From contig NZ_BDAI01000001.1 in assembly GCF_002091755.1 (NCBI RefSeq), positions 1,167,026-1,231,025 on the forward strand: a stretch of 64,000 bases of DNA, given 5' to 3'. This DNA is from Pseudomonas nitroreducens NBRC 12694 (GTDB lineage: Bacteria > Pseudomonadota > Gammaproteobacteria > Pseudomonadales > Pseudomonadaceae). The position numbers and the translations under genes were made by a program. The notes under the pieces are model-generated. The model ran no database searches and was not told the DNA's origin. It saw only the letters and a list, made by a program, of their open reading frames with translations. Positions 19,944 to 29,019 of this stretch are shown in pieces (within the stretch, counting starts at the first letter, position 1; each line of letters opens with the position of its first letter).

Positions 19944-21918
19944 TGGCGTCCTCCAGACGGCACCACTGGCGCCAGGTATGGCGTAATTGCGCCAGCGCGG
20001 CACGGGCCAGGCGGTTGGATTCGTCGTCACCCTGCAGATCATGCGCGAGGGCTTCCTCCAGCGGCGGGCACAGGCTTTCCAGGCGCGGCTCGCGGCCCGC
20101 ACCAGGGCCCTTTTCCAGCACGCTGCCCAGTGCACCGAGGAACTGATCACGACGCTTGCGCAACTGCCCCTGGGCGCCGTTGAGGCAGGCTCGCATGTGG
20201 ATCAGCTCATTGCCCAGGTCAAGGGCGAACAGGCCGTCCTGCCAACGCCGCTGCTCTTCCTTGGGCAACAGAGTGTAGTGCCGCGCCAGACGGATCAGGC
20301 GGTCGGCCATGCGCCCGCCAAACCAGTTCTCGGCTTCGGCCAGCGGCCGCCGAGTCAGGCGTCCGAGATCTTCGCAGGTGGCCTGGATCAACCGGCGGTT
20401 GAGCCAGTCCGCCGGCAAGGTCAGCAAGCGGAACACCAGCACCGCAAAGCCCACGCCGATGACGATGCCCTGGGCCGAATTAAGCAGGTTGGCCAGGTCG
20501 TACTTCATCACGTTGCTGGGCGCTACGAGCGTGATGAAGTGGATCGAAAAGGACGTCGCCGTGCCCGCCAGCGCTGGCGTGGCCATGCCCAGCAAGGCGA
20601 AGAACAGCGGCACGCCCAGTGCCAGGCAAAGCAGCGGGAAGCCGTTCCACTGCGGCAGCAGCCATTGACTTACGACGGCAGCCGCCGGGATCGCGTAGAG
20701 AATGCCTCGCAGGAAACCCAGGCCGATGGTGACGGCATTGTCGCGGTTTGCGAACAGGCTGCAGATCACCGCCGCCAGCAGCATGCCGCCGGTGGCCGCC
20801 GGCCAGGCCGTGGCCATCCAGAAGGCCGACATGCCGAGTAACGCCAGCGCACTGCGCAGGCCGTAGAACAGCGCCATCAGCCCATCGCGGTGCCAGGACA
20901 GGGTACCGGTGGCAACATCGTCCACCCGACCGTCGGCTACCGCACGCATGGTCCGTTCCGAATCCACCGCCTTGCGCAGCAACAAGGCACAACGGGTCAG
21001 GCAGTAGCGCAGGTCGTTGGAATAGCTGTCGTCGGTGCCGGCCTTCTGCAGGCGCTCCTGCAACCCATGCATCACATCGACCTGGGGATTTTCCAGCGCG
21101 GCACGCAGCTCCTCGAACCAGGGCTGCAGGCGGGCACGGTCTTCCGCGTCCAGCACGCTGCGCTGGCGCGCTACACCGCGCGCGGTGCGCAGCAGGCTAA
21201 GCAAGTCACGGGAAAGAATCCGCAGCGCGCGTGAGCGCATGCGTCCGCGATAGCCCTCGAACCAGGCATGGTCGCGCTGCACGTCGACTTCGACAATCTT
21301 GCCCAGCGCCTGCAGCAGTCCCTTGATCTGCCGAGCGTCGGCATCGATCTCGCTGCGCGCGGCCTGCATGCCGGTAAGCCAGGTGGACTGGGCCTGCTTG
21401 TCCAGGTTGGCCTCGACGCGACGGGGCCAGAGGATGGCGCTGATGGCCGAGGCGCAGAGGATCCCCAGGCAGATTTCCGTGCTGCGCGCCACGGCCTGGT
21501 CGAACACGTCCAGCGGATGGTTGATCGCCGGCAGGCCGATGATCGCCACGGTGTAGCCCGATAACACGAAGGCGTAGGAAACGTGGTTGCGCAGGCTCGT
21601 CGACGCAGCCGTGCAGAGCCCTAGCCAGAGCGAGATGGCCAGCAGGAACAGCCAGGGCGTCTGGGCGAATAGCGCGATCATCACCACCGACATGACGGTA
21701 CCGACCACGGTACCGATCAGGCGGAAAAGCCCTTTGGCCACCACCATGCCCGACAGCGGCTGGGAAACGATGAACACGGTCATCAGCGCCCACTGCGGCT
21801 GCTCAAGGTCAAAGCGGAAGGCGCACCAGAGCGCCAGACCACCGGCCAGGAGGGTCTTGATTGCGAATTTCAGCGCCAGCGTATCCGGCGCGAGGAATGC
21901 CTGCAGCGTAGGTCGCAC
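19930..21918 (-). CDS. FUSC family efflux pump protein (AaeB-like)
   Basis: The 662-residue protein has two blocks of about five membrane helices (roughly residues 20-170 and 355-500), each followed by a long cytoplasmic domain. This is the layout of the FUSC / p-hydroxybenzoic acid efflux family. FDLEQPQWALMTVFIVSQP and GTVVGTVMSVVMIALF in the first block are typical. With the DUF1656 and HlyD proteins it should form an inner-membrane pump for aromatic carboxylic acids or drugs. No regulator gene lies beside it. Confidence 0.92.
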   Translation of the reverse strand: MRPTLQAFLAPDTLALKFAIKTLLAGGLALWCAFRFDLEQPQWALMTVFIVSQPLSGMVVAKGLFRLIGTVVGTVMSVVMIALFAQTPWLFLLAISLWLGLCTAASTSLRNHVSYAFVLSGYTVAIIGLPAINHPLDVFDQAVARSTEICLGILCASAISAILWPRRVEANLDKQAQSTWLTGMQAARSEIDADARQIKGLLQALGKIVEVDVQRDHAWFEGYRGRMRSRALRILSRDLLSLLRTARGVARQRSVLDAEDRARLQPWFEELRAALENPQVDVMHGLQERLQKAGTDDSYSNDLRYCLTRCALLLRKAVDSERTMRAVADGRVDDVATGTLSWHRDGLMALFYGLRSALALLGMSAFWMATAWPAATGGMLLAAVICSLFANRDNAVTIGLGFLRGILYAIPAAAVVSQWLLPQWNGFPLLCLALGVPLFFALLGMATPALAGTATSFSIHFITLVAPSNVMKYDLANLLNSAQGIVIGVGFAVLVFRLLTLPADWLNRRLIQATCEDLGRLTRRPLAEAENWFGGRMADRLIRLARHYTLLPKEEQRRWQDGLFALDLGNELIHMRACLNGAQGQLRKRRDQFLGALGSVLEKGPGAGREPRLESLCPPLEEALAHDLQGDDESNRLARAALAQLRHTWRQWCRLEDANGTA

Positions 21919-22039
21919 GCGGTCTCTCGAAAGGGTCCGGGTCTATCGCTTAAAGATAGCCGGCAAAGAGGATGATGGAATCGTTGCTGATCATATTATT
22001 AGCAAGCTAACAATATGTCATCCCCACTTTCGTCAGGGC

Positions 22040-22067
22040 AAAAAAAACGGGCGACCTAAGTCGCCCG
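22040..22067 (-). terminator. Intrinsic terminator of ccoM
   Basis: On the minus strand, CGGGCGAC-TTAG-GTCGCCCG is followed by eight Ts. It lies 34 bp after the ccoM stop codon. Confidence 0.85.
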
Positions 22068-22100
22068 AAGTGCCTTGCGTGCTCTGTGAATCTGTAAGGA

Positions 22101-22211
22101 TCAGCTCTTCTTGTGGCTGTCCTTCCAGATGAAAATTCCAACCCCGCCGAAGAAAACAACCATCAGTCCGACGGTAAGGATGCCTGCGAGAACCACTTCG
22201 TCGATGAACAT
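22101..22211 (-). CDS. ccoM: cbb3-type cytochrome c oxidase small subunit CcoM
   Basis: This 36-residue single-helix protein starts MFIDEVVLAG and ends FIWKDSHKKS. It closely resembles the CcoM subunit described for Pseudomonas cbb3 oxidase, which packs against the core and helps assembly or stability. AGGAGG lies nine bases before the ATG. An ANR box lies about 76 bp upstream and a strong terminator follows, so it is a complete one-gene transcription unit outside the ccoNOQP operon. Low-oxygen induction is expected. Confidence 0.88.
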   Translation of the reverse strand: MFIDEVVLAGILTVGLMVVFFGGVGIFIWKDSHKKS

Positions 22212-22253
22212 GATGCTGGCCTCCTGTTGCCTACATCGTCTGGGGATGTGTGC

Positions 22254-22294
22254 AGATTACCGGCGGCCTGGCGGTGCAAATTGACCTGGATCAA
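22254..22294 (-). promoter_or_regulatory. ANR (FNR-type) box and -10 of ccoM
   Basis: TTGACCTGGATCAA at 22281-22294 matches the ANR/FNR consensus TTGAT-N4-ATCAA with one change. On the minus strand TAATCT at 22254-22259 fits a -10 box and puts the likely start site near 22246, so the box is centred at about -41. This is the class II activator position. It predicts oxygen-limited activation of ccoM. Confidence 0.8.
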
Positions 22295-22426
22295 TGGACG
22301 ACAAGGCGCTTTCCGGGGAGGCCCGGAGCACTGACGCAGGTCAAGTTTCGGAGGGGACGGGGTGCGGCGGGAAGCCGCGCAGGGCGGGGGTTTGCGGGTG
22401 AAGCGGGGGATTGGAGGCGAAGAAGC

Positions 22427-22588
22427 TCAGCGCTTCTTCGGCTTGCTCTTGCCCTTCTTGCGCGACTTGCCCAGCGGCAGTGCCTGCTCGAAGGCCTTGC
22501 GCACATCCTGCAGGCGCTTTTCGTGCACGTCGTGGATGCGCTTGTCGCGCTCGGCGGTGAAGTCGATCAGCTTGTCGTCGTTGCTCAT
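22427..22588 (-). CDS. Small basic protein, unknown function
   Basis: The 53-residue product starts MSNDDKLIDFTAERDKRIHD and ends in a lysine/arginine-rich tail (GKSRKKGKSKPKKR). Its ATG overlaps the alkB stop as ATGA, so it is translated by coupling to alkB. The N-terminal helix is amphipathic and charged, and the tail may bind nucleic acid. I do not recognise the family. Confidence 0.7.
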   Translation of the reverse strand: MSNDDKLIDFTAERDKRIHDVHEKRLQDVRKAFEQALPLGKSRKKGKSKPKKR

Positions 22589-23199
22589 GGCAGGGCATGC
22601 ACCAGGCGGAAAGTCAGATTCAGGCGCGGCGCGACCGGACGGCGCGTCTTGGCGACCTGATGCTGCCAATAATGCTGCGTCGCGCCGGACATGACCAGCA
22701 GCGAACCGCCGGAAAGCTCCATGGAATGTTCGATTGTGTTTCGCCCCTTGCGCCGCAAATCGAAGCGCCGGGTCCCGCCCAGGTTCAGCGAGGCCACCAC
22801 CGGATTGCGCCCGAGCTCCGGCTCGTCATCGCTGTGCCAGCCCATGGAATCCTGGCCGTCGCGGTAGTAGTTGAGCAGCACGCCATTGAAGCGCTGCCCG
22901 GCCGCCGCCTCCACCGCGGCACGAATCTCCGCCAGTAGCGGCGTCCAGGGCAGCGGCGCGTGGGTCAGGCCGGAATAGGTATAGAAGGCCTCGGGATCGC
23001 CGTACCAATTGACCAGGCGCGGCACCGGGTAGTCGCGGCCGTGCAGACGGACGAGCGGTTGCTCCCAGGGCGTCTCGGCCAGCAACTGCGCCAGCCAACG
23101 GGCGGCACGCGGCGGCGGGCACCAGTCGGGAATCAGGCGCAGCTCTGCATCGGGCAGCAGGATGGGGGCGTCGTCGAACAGCATGCAAGGCTCGGGCAT
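22585..23199 (-). CDS. AlkB-like 2OG-Fe(II) dioxygenase
   Basis: This 204-residue protein has the AlkB fold markers: LLNYYRDGQDSMGWHSDDEPELG with the HxD iron ligands, a later QHYWQHQV histidine, and RRPVAPRLNLTFR with the 2-oxoglutarate- and substrate-binding arginines. It has the compact size of the ALKBH2/3-like or Alkbh-type bacterial branch rather than E. coli AlkB. It probably removes alkyl lesions from nucleic acid by oxidative demethylation. The ATG at 23199 lacks a good ribosome site; a second ATG at 23184 is possible. Confidence 0.9.
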   Translation of the reverse strand: MPEPCMLFDDAPILLPDAELRLIPDWCPPPRAARWLAQLLAETPWEQPLVRLHGRDYPVPRLVNWYGDPEAFYTYSGLTHAPLPWTPLLAEIRAAVEAAAGQRFNGVLLNYYRDGQDSMGWHSDDEPELGRNPVVASLNLGGTRRFDLRRKGRNTIEHSMELSGGSLLVMSGATQHYWQHQVAKTRRPVAPRLNLTFRLVHALP

Positions 23200-23232
23200 T
23201 TAGCGATGGACAGAGTCTACTACCCCGGGAAG

Positions 23233-23538
23233 TCAGACCTCGACATCGATCCACAGTCCCTTGCGCGGCGCGGCCTGCACGCCTTCACCCAGTTCCTCGA
23301 CTTCTTCCAGCTCCTCCAGCGCCTCGCCCTCGGGCGTGCCGTCGGTCTGCTCGCGACGCTTGCGTCGGCGCTGGTACTCGTCCTTGAGCGCCTGTTCGTC
23401 CGGACGGCGCTCCAGCTCCACACCAGCGTTGCCCGCGCTGGGCGCAGGTGGCGTCACCGGGGCGACATCCGGTCGCGGCCTGGGCAGGTCCTGCTGGGCA
23501 GTGACGGGGGCAAAATGGGTCGGTACAAGTGGCAGCAT
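23233..23538 (-). CDS. Proline- and charge-rich small protein, unknown function
   Basis: This 101-residue product begins at 23538, with AGGAGC seven bases upstream. A proline-rich N-terminal half (PRPRPDVAPVTPPAPS) is followed by a basic helix (DEYQRRRKRREQ) and a glutamate-rich segment (EALEELEEVEELGEG). The low complexity suggests a disordered protein. It lies directly upstream of alkB (33 bp) and may share its transcript. No function is assigned. Confidence 0.7.
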   Translation of the reverse strand: MLPLVPTHFAPVTAQQDLPRPRPDVAPVTPPAPSAGNAGVELERRPDEQALKDEYQRRRKRREQTDGTPEGEALEELEEVEELGEGVQAAPRKGLWIDVEV

Positions 23539-23771
23539 CGGGATGCTCCTGCGCCGAAGCTCGGTGGGAAGTCCTCTTGTCAGGCTATCGGCGGCAGCGC
23601 TAGAGACTTGAGCCCGCCTCGCTACACTTTGTTCGATTCGCGATGAATCTGCCGTGAAATCCGGCACCTGCCGGCGGCCGTAGCGACATTTCGGACGACC
23701 GGAGGCGCCGACGGCCATCGCTGAACGCTGCGCGTTCCGGTACCATAGCCGGCTTTTTTTGGGAGGTGTCC

Positions 23772-26618
23772 ATGGCGCAGTATCAACCCGGTCAACGCTG
23801 GATCAGTGACAGTGAAGCGGAACTCGGCCTGGGGACCATCCTGGCGCTGGATGGCCGCATGCTCACGGTGCTCTATCCGGCCACCGGTGATACCCGCCAG
23901 TACGCCGAGCGCAATGCGCCGCTGACCCGCGTGCGCTTCGCCCCGGGCGATCAGATCACCCACTTCGAAGGCTGGAAGATGACCGTCCGCGAAGTGGACG
24001 AGATCGACGGCCTGCTGATCTACCACGGCATCACCGCGCAGAACGAGCCGCACACCGTCCCGGAAACCCAGCTGTCGAACTTCATCCAGTTCCGCCTGGC
24101 CAGCGACCGCCTGTTCGCCGGGCAGATCGACCCGATGTCCTGGTTCGGCCTGCGCTACCACACCCTGGAACACCGCACCCGCCTGCTGCAGTCCTCGCTG
24201 TGGGGCCTGGGCGGCGCCCGTGCGCAACCCATCGCGCACCAGCTGCACATCGCCCGCGAAGTCGCCGACCGCATGGCGCCGCGCGTCCTGCTGGCCGACG
24301 AAGTGGGCCTGGGCAAGACCATCGAAGCGGGCCTGGTGATCCACCGCCAGCTGCTCTCCGGCCGCGCCAGCCGCGTACTGATCCTGGTACCGGAAAACCT
24401 GCAGCACCAGTGGCTGGTGGAAATGCGCCGGCGCTTCAACCTGGAAGTCGCGCTGTTCGACCGCGAGCGCTTCGTCGAGAGCGATGCCAGCAATCCCTTC
24501 GAGGACACCCAGTTGGCCCTGGTGGCGCTGGAATGGCTGCGCGAGGACGAGAAGGCCCAGGACGCGCTGTTCGCTGCCGAATGGGACCTGCTGGTGGTCG
24601 ACGAGGCCCACCACCTCGTGTGGCACCCGGAACAGGCCAGCCCGGAATACCAGTTGGTCGAGCAACTCTCCCAGGTCATCCCTGGCGTGCTGCTGCTCAC
24701 CGCGACCCCGGAACAGCTCGGCCTGGATAGCCACTTCGCCCGTCTGCGCCTGCTCGATCCGGACCGCTTCCACGACCTGGAAGCCTTCCGCACCGAAAGC
24801 AGTCAGTACCGCCCGGTTGCCGAAGCGGTACAGGAGCTTGTCGACCAGGGCACCCTCTCCCCTACCGCGCGCCAGGCCATCCACGGCTTCCTCGGCAGCG
24901 AGGGCGACGAGCTGCTGGCCAGCGTCGAGGCCGGCAATGAAGAGGCCCGCGCCCGCCTGGTACGCGAGCTGCTCGACCGCCACGGCACCGGCCGCGTGCT
25001 GTTCCGTAATACCCGCGCCGCCGTGCAGGGCTTCCCGGAACGCCAACTGCATCCTTACGTACTGGCCAACCCGATCGAGTACATGGAGCTGCCGCTGGGC
25101 GAGCACCCGGACCTCTACCCGGAAGTCAGCTTCCAGGCCCAGGCCGACGACGGCGACGAGAACAACCGCTGGTGGCGCTTCGACCCGCGCGTCGAGTGGC
25201 TGATCGACACCCTGAAGATGCTCAAGCAGTACAAGGTGCTGGTGATCTGCGCCCATGCCGAGACCGCCATGGACCTGGGCGACGCCCTGCGCCTGAAGTC
25301 CGGCATCCCGGCCACCGTGTTCCACGAAGGCATGAGCATCCTCGAACGCGACCGCGCCGCCGCCTACTTCGCCGATGAAGAGTTCGGCGCCCAGGTGCTG
25401 GTCTGCTCGGAAATCGGCAGCGAAGGCCGCAACTTCCAGTTCGCCCATCACCTCGTGCTGTTCGACCTGCCGGCCCACCCGGACCAGCTGGAACAGCGCA
25501 TCGGCCGCCTGGACCGGATCGGCCAGAAGCACACCATCCAGATCCACGTCCCGCACCTGGAAAACAGCCCGCAGGAACGCCTGTTCCAGTGGTACCACCA
25601 GGCGCTGAACGCCTTCCTCAACACCTGCCCCACCGGCAACGCCCTGCAGCACCGCTTCGGCCCGCGCCTGGTGGAACTGCTGGACGGCGGCGACGACGAC
25701 GCCTTCGAGGCCCTGCTGGCCGAAGGCACCGCTGCCCGCGAGGCGCTGGAAGCCGAGATGCACAACGGCCGCGACCGCCTGCTGGAGCTCAACTCCGGCG
25801 GCGCCGGCGAAGGCGAGGCGCTGGTGGCGGAGATCGAGGAACAGGATGACCAGTTCGCCCTGCCGATCTACATGGAGCGCCTGTTCGACACCTATGGCAT
25901 CGACAGCGAGGACCATTCCGAGAACGCCCTGATCCTGCGCCCTAGCGAGAAGATGCTCGACGCCAGCTTCCCGCTGGGCGACGACGAAGGCGTGACCGTC
26001 ACCTACGACCGCGGCCAGGCGCTGGCTCGCGAAGACATGCAGTTCCTCACCTGGGAACACCCCATGGTGCAGGGCGGCATGGACCTGGTGCTGTCCGGCT
26101 CGCTGGGCAATACCTCGGTGGCGCTGATCAAGAACAAGGCACTCAAGCCCGGTACCGTGCTGCTGGAACTGCTGTTCGTCAGCGAGGCCGTGGCACCGCG
26201 CAAGCTGCAGCTCGGCCGCTTCCTGCCGCCAGTGGCGCTGCGCTGCCTGATGGACGCCAACGGCAACGACCTGTCCTCGCGCGTGTCCTTCGACACCCTG
26301 AACGATCAGCTGGAAAGCGTGCCGCGCGCCAGCGCCAACAAGTTCGTGCAGGCCCAGCGCGACGTGCTGGCGAAGCAATTCTCCGTGGCCGAGACCAAGA
26401 TCACCCCGCGCCATGCCGAGCGCGTGGAGCTGGCTCGCCAGCAGTTGAAAGCGACCCTGGACGAAGAGCTGGCGCGCCTGACCGCGCTCAAGGCCGTCAA
26501 CCCCAGCGTGCGTGACAGCGAGCTGGATGCCCTGCGCAAGCAGCGTGACGACAGCCTGGCGATGCTGGACAAGGCCTCGCTGCGCCTGGAGGCGATCCGC
26601 GTGCTGGTCGCCGGCTGA
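23772..26618 (+). CDS. rapA: RNA polymerase-associated SWI2/SNF2 ATPase RapA
   Basis: This is a 948-residue protein from the ATG at 23772, with GGGAGG six bases upstream. It carries two N-terminal Tudor-like domains, then the helicase-like core: motif I DEVGLGKTIEAG, motif II DEAHH, and motif VI QRIGRLDRIGQKH. Spacer and C-terminal RapA-specific domains complete the family length. RapA binds RNA polymerase and frees it after termination, stimulating recycling; in Pseudomonas it has also been linked to biofilm antibiotic tolerance. It has its own upstream region and a downstream terminator. Confidence 0.97.
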   Translation: MAQYQPGQRWISDSEAELGLGTILALDGRMLTVLYPATGDTRQYAERNAPLTRVRFAPGDQITHFEGWKMTVREVDEIDGLLIYHGITAQNEPHTVPETQLSNFIQFRLASDRLFAGQIDPMSWFGLRYHTLEHRTRLLQSSLWGLGGARAQPIAHQLHIAREVADRMAPRVLLADEVGLGKTIEAGLVIHRQLLSGRASRVLILVPENLQHQWLVEMRRRFNLEVALFDRERFVESDASNPFEDTQLALVALEWLREDEKAQDALFAAEWDLLVVDEAHHLVWHPEQASPEYQLVEQLSQVIPGVLLLTATPEQLGLDSHFARLRLLDPDRFHDLEAFRTESSQYRPVAEAVQELVDQGTLSPTARQAIHGFLGSEGDELLASVEAGNEEARARLVRELLDRHGTGRVLFRNTRAAVQGFPERQLHPYVLANPIEYMELPLGEHPDLYPEVSFQAQADDGDENNRWWRFDPRVEWLIDTLKMLKQYKVLVICAHAETAMDLGDALRLKSGIPATVFHEGMSILERDRAAAYFADEEFGAQVLVCSEIGSEGRNFQFAHHLVLFDLPAHPDQLEQRIGRLDRIGQKHTIQIHVPHLENSPQERLFQWYHQALNAFLNTCPTGNALQHRFGPRLVELLDGGDDDAFEALLAEGTAAREALEAEMHNGRDRLLELNSGGAGEGEALVAEIEEQDDQFALPIYMERLFDTYGIDSEDHSENALILRPSEKMLDASFPLGDDEGVTVTYDRGQALAREDMQFLTWEHPMVQGGMDLVLSGSLGNTSVALIKNKALKPGTVLLELLFVSEAVAPRKLQLGRFLPPVALRCLMDANGNDLSSRVSFDTLNDQLESVPRASANKFVQAQRDVLAKQFSVAETKITPRHAERVELARQQLKATLDEELARLTALKAVNPSVRDSELDALRKQRDDSLAMLDKASLRLEAIRVLVAG

Positions 26619-26640
26619 TCGCGGCAACGCCGAAATGAAG

Positions 26641-26674
26641 AAGCCGCCACCGGGCACCCGTTGGCGGCTTTTTT
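26641..26674 (+). terminator. Intrinsic terminator of rapA
   Basis: AGCCGCCA pairs with TGGCGGCT and is followed by a run of six Ts, 22 bp beyond the rapA stop. Confidence 0.88.
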
Positions 26675-26763
26675 CATGGGCACCGTTCCTACGCAATGGC
26701 GAGCCCCACGATCAGCGAAACAACCCGCTCTATTCCCGGCATATTCAGGCACACCGACTACCA

Positions 26764-26805
26764 TTGACGCTGCGCAAGGGATTCTCGCCCATGGGGGGAT
26801 AGAGT
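26764..26805 (+). promoter_or_regulatory. Probable ANR-activated promoter of the universal stress gene
   Basis: TTGACGCTGCGCAA at 26764-26777 is a degenerate ANR/FNR box with a good left half and a weak right half. TAGAGT at 26800-26805 lies where a -10 would be if the box sits at -41.5. PAO1 uspK (PA3309), which I recall as the gene at this position, is reported to be ANR-dependent, which supports the call. Confidence 0.55.
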
Positions 26806-26839
26806 TTCCCTACCAAGCCACTCATTGAGGGAACACATC

Positions 26840-27292
26840 ATGTACGAGCGCATTCTGGTAGCGGTGGACGGCAGCCCGGTTTCCGACCGAGCCCTGGTCG
26901 AGGCGGCCAAGCTGGCTCAGCTGAGCGGCGGCGAGCTGCGCGTCATCACCATCGTCGACAGCCCGCTGCGCCATTTGCCCGACTACGCCGTGTACTACAA
27001 CCCGGAGCCGCTGCGCGAAGCCGCGCTGAAGGCCGCCGATGACATCCTCGGCAAGGCGAAGGAGAAGATCGCCGAGTTCCCGGTGAAAACCAGCTTCGAG
27101 CGGGTTTGCCAGGAGCGCGCCAGCGAGGAAATTGCCGAGCGCATCGAGATCGAGGCCGAAGCCTCCAAGGCCGATGTCATCGTGATGGGCACCCACGGCC
27201 GCCGTGGCGTACGTCGCCTGATGCTGGGCAGCGTGGCCGAAGGCCTGCTGCGCGTCAGCAACCGTCCGGTTTTGCTGGTTCGCGAGAAGTAA
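26840..27292 (+). CDS. Universal stress protein (UspA family, UspK-like)
   Basis: The 150-residue protein starts at 26840, with GAGGGA seven bases upstream. The UspA fold is clear: MYERILVAVDGSPVSDRALVEAA at the start, and the ATP-binding motif GTHGRRGVRRLMLGSVAEGLLR near the end, which is of the G-2x-G-9x-G(S/T) form. ATP-binding Usps support survival under energy stress. Position after rapA and an ANR-like promoter point to the Pseudomonas anaerobic-survival protein UspK. Confidence 0.92.
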   Translation: MYERILVAVDGSPVSDRALVEAAKLAQLSGGELRVITIVDSPLRHLPDYAVYYNPEPLREAALKAADDILGKAKEKIAEFPVKTSFERVCQERASEEIAERIEIEAEASKADVIVMGTHGRRGVRRLMLGSVAEGLLRVSNRPVLLVREK

Positions 27293-27307
27293 CAGCTCCC
27301 GGAAAAC

Positions 27308-27331
27308 AAAAGGCCCTGCGAGGGCCTTTTT
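27308..27331. terminator. Terminator between usp and the eptA-like gene
   Basis: AAAGGCCCT and AGGGCCTTTTT form a tight hairpin with a T-run on the plus strand, just after the usp stop. The A-run on the other side may also serve the convergent phosphoethanolamine transferase gene. Confidence 0.88.
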
Positions 27332-27360
27332 CATGGCCGCCGTTCAGGTCGGCCCTTCAG

Positions 27361-29019
27361 TCATTGCGAAGCGGTCATGGCACGTTTGCAGGAGTGGAAG
27401 ATGTCCAGGTCCGGCTGGTACAGGCTGGTCTGCACACCGTAAAGCCCGAGCACCGAATGGAACAGGTTGTCATGGCTCAGCTCGTCGCCGCCGGCTTTCT
27501 TCTCCAGGCAGCCGCGATCTACGCCCATGCCACCCAGGGCGCCGTCGCCGAACCACATCACCATGGGCACGTGGGTCTGCGCCTTGGGCGCGATGGCATA
27601 GGGCGCGGCGTGCAGATACACACCGTTCTCACCCAGCGACTCACCGTGGTCGGAGACGTAAAGCATCGACGTATCGAAGCGTCCCTCGTTGTGCTTGAGC
27701 AGCTCCACGACCTTGGAGAGGAAGTAATCGGTGTAGAGGATGGTGTTGTCGTAGACGTTCACCAGCTCTTCCTTGCTGCAGCTGCCCAATTGGTTGGTAT
27801 GGCAGACCGGGGTAAAGCGCTCCATGGACTTCGGATAACGATCGTAATACTCCGGACCATGGCTGCCATCGGCGTGCAGGACGATGATCGCGTTGTCCTT
27901 CAGGCCATCTATGTAGGCCTGCAGGTCCTGCAGCATGGCTTCGTCAAGGCAACGATTGCCGTCGCAGAACGGGCCCGGCTGATCCTTCGAGATATCGCGG
28001 CTGGGCACGCGCAGGCAGGTGCCCTTGCAATCGCTGTTGTTGTCCAGCCAGAGCACCGACACGCCGACCCGCTGGAGGATGTCGAGCAGCCCCTGGTTGG
28101 TCTTGCCCTTCTTGTCGCTGTAGTCCTCGCGGGGGAACTTCGAGAACATGCAGGGCACGGAAACCGCCGTGGACGTGCCGCAGGAACTGACGTTGGTGAA
28201 GTTGAGGATATCGAGCTTCGCAAGCTCCGGGTTGGTCTCGCGCGCGTAGCCATTGAGGGAGAAATGGTCCGCACGGGCGGTTTCGCCGACCACGAAGATC
28301 ATCAGCGACTTCTTGCCGTCGGCATTCACCTTGCGCGGCATTACCGCGTCCTCGCCGATGGGCTGCACCACCAGATGTTCCTTGATGCCCAGGCGCTGCT
28401 TGGTGAACTTGCTCACCGCATAGATGTAGTTGGTCGGGTTGATGAAGTGGGTCAGCTTCTCTTCCTGGCGGAACACCGGCGCGTAGGTGGAATAGAACGA
28501 ACCGACGCAGACGGCGACCACCACCAGGCAACCGAGGATGACCAGCACCTTGTTCAGCAGCCCGCGGAAGAACGGGCTGTAGTGGACGGGCGTCAACCAG
28601 ATGATCACCGCCGGCAGCACGCCCAGCAGAAGCAGGTAGCCGACCATGCGCGCGCTGAACAGCGCGGCGGCCTCGCCGGGGTTGGTCTCGATGACGTTCT
28701 GCACCATCACGGTATCGATCACGACACCGTAGGAGTTCATGAAGTACGCCGCCGCCGCCGAAACCAGCGCCACCAGGGTCAACGCCGGCTTGAGCAAAGG
28801 ACGGAAGGACACCAGGGTCAGCAACAACGTGAAGGCGGCCCAGAGGAACAAGGCGAACGAGGCGAAGAACGCCACGCCCCAGAGGCCCTCCATGGGCACC
28901 AGGCTGTTCAGGGCCCGCCAGGTGGCGAAGTTGTAGAACAGCACCAGTGCCAGCGAGAACAGCAGGACCAGCCTTGCAGAGCTGACCTGGGGGAAGAGGC
29001 GGCGCTTGCCCTCGGACAT
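27361..29019 (-). CDS. Phosphoethanolamine transferase, EptA family
   Basis: The 552-residue protein starts at 29019, with AAGGAG eight bases upstream. Five N-terminal membrane helices (DUF1705) precede a periplasmic sulfatase-fold domain. FVVGETARADHFSLNGYARET holds the first metal-binding glutamate, SSCGTSTAVSVPCMFS the catalytic threonine, and YVSDHGESLGENGVYLHAAP the metal-binding Asp/His. Several conserved cysteine pairs fit the family's disulfides. The enzyme moves phosphoethanolamine from phosphatidylethanolamine to lipid A or another glycan, a modification that raises polymyxin tolerance. No two-component system lies nearby, so its regulation is not shown here. Confidence 0.93.
   Translation of the reverse strand: MSEGKRRLFPQVSSARLVLLFSLALVLFYNFATWRALNSLVPMEGLWGVAFFASFALFLWAAFTLLLTLVSFRPLLKPALTLVALVSAAAAYFMNSYGVVIDTVMVQNVIETNPGEAAALFSARMVGYLLLLGVLPAVIIWLTPVHYSPFFRGLLNKVLVILGCLVVVAVCVGSFYSTYAPVFRQEEKLTHFINPTNYIYAVSKFTKQRLGIKEHLVVQPIGEDAVMPRKVNADGKKSLMIFVVGETARADHFSLNGYARETNPELAKLDILNFTNVSSCGTSTAVSVPCMFSKFPREDYSDKKGKTNQGLLDILQRVGVSVLWLDNNSDCKGTCLRVPSRDISKDQPGPFCDGNRCLDEAMLQDLQAYIDGLKDNAIIVLHADGSHGPEYYDRYPKSMERFTPVCHTNQLGSCSKEELVNVYDNTILYTDYFLSKVVELLKHNEGRFDTSMLYVSDHGESLGENGVYLHAAPYAIAPKAQTHVPMVMWFGDGALGGMGVDRGCLEKKAGGDELSHDNLFHSVLGLYGVQTSLYQPDLDIFHSCKRAMTASQ

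Noticed and set aside
23622..26696. A 1024-codon minus-strand frame opposite rapA
   Set aside because: RapA is unambiguous on the plus strand; the opposite frame is compositional.
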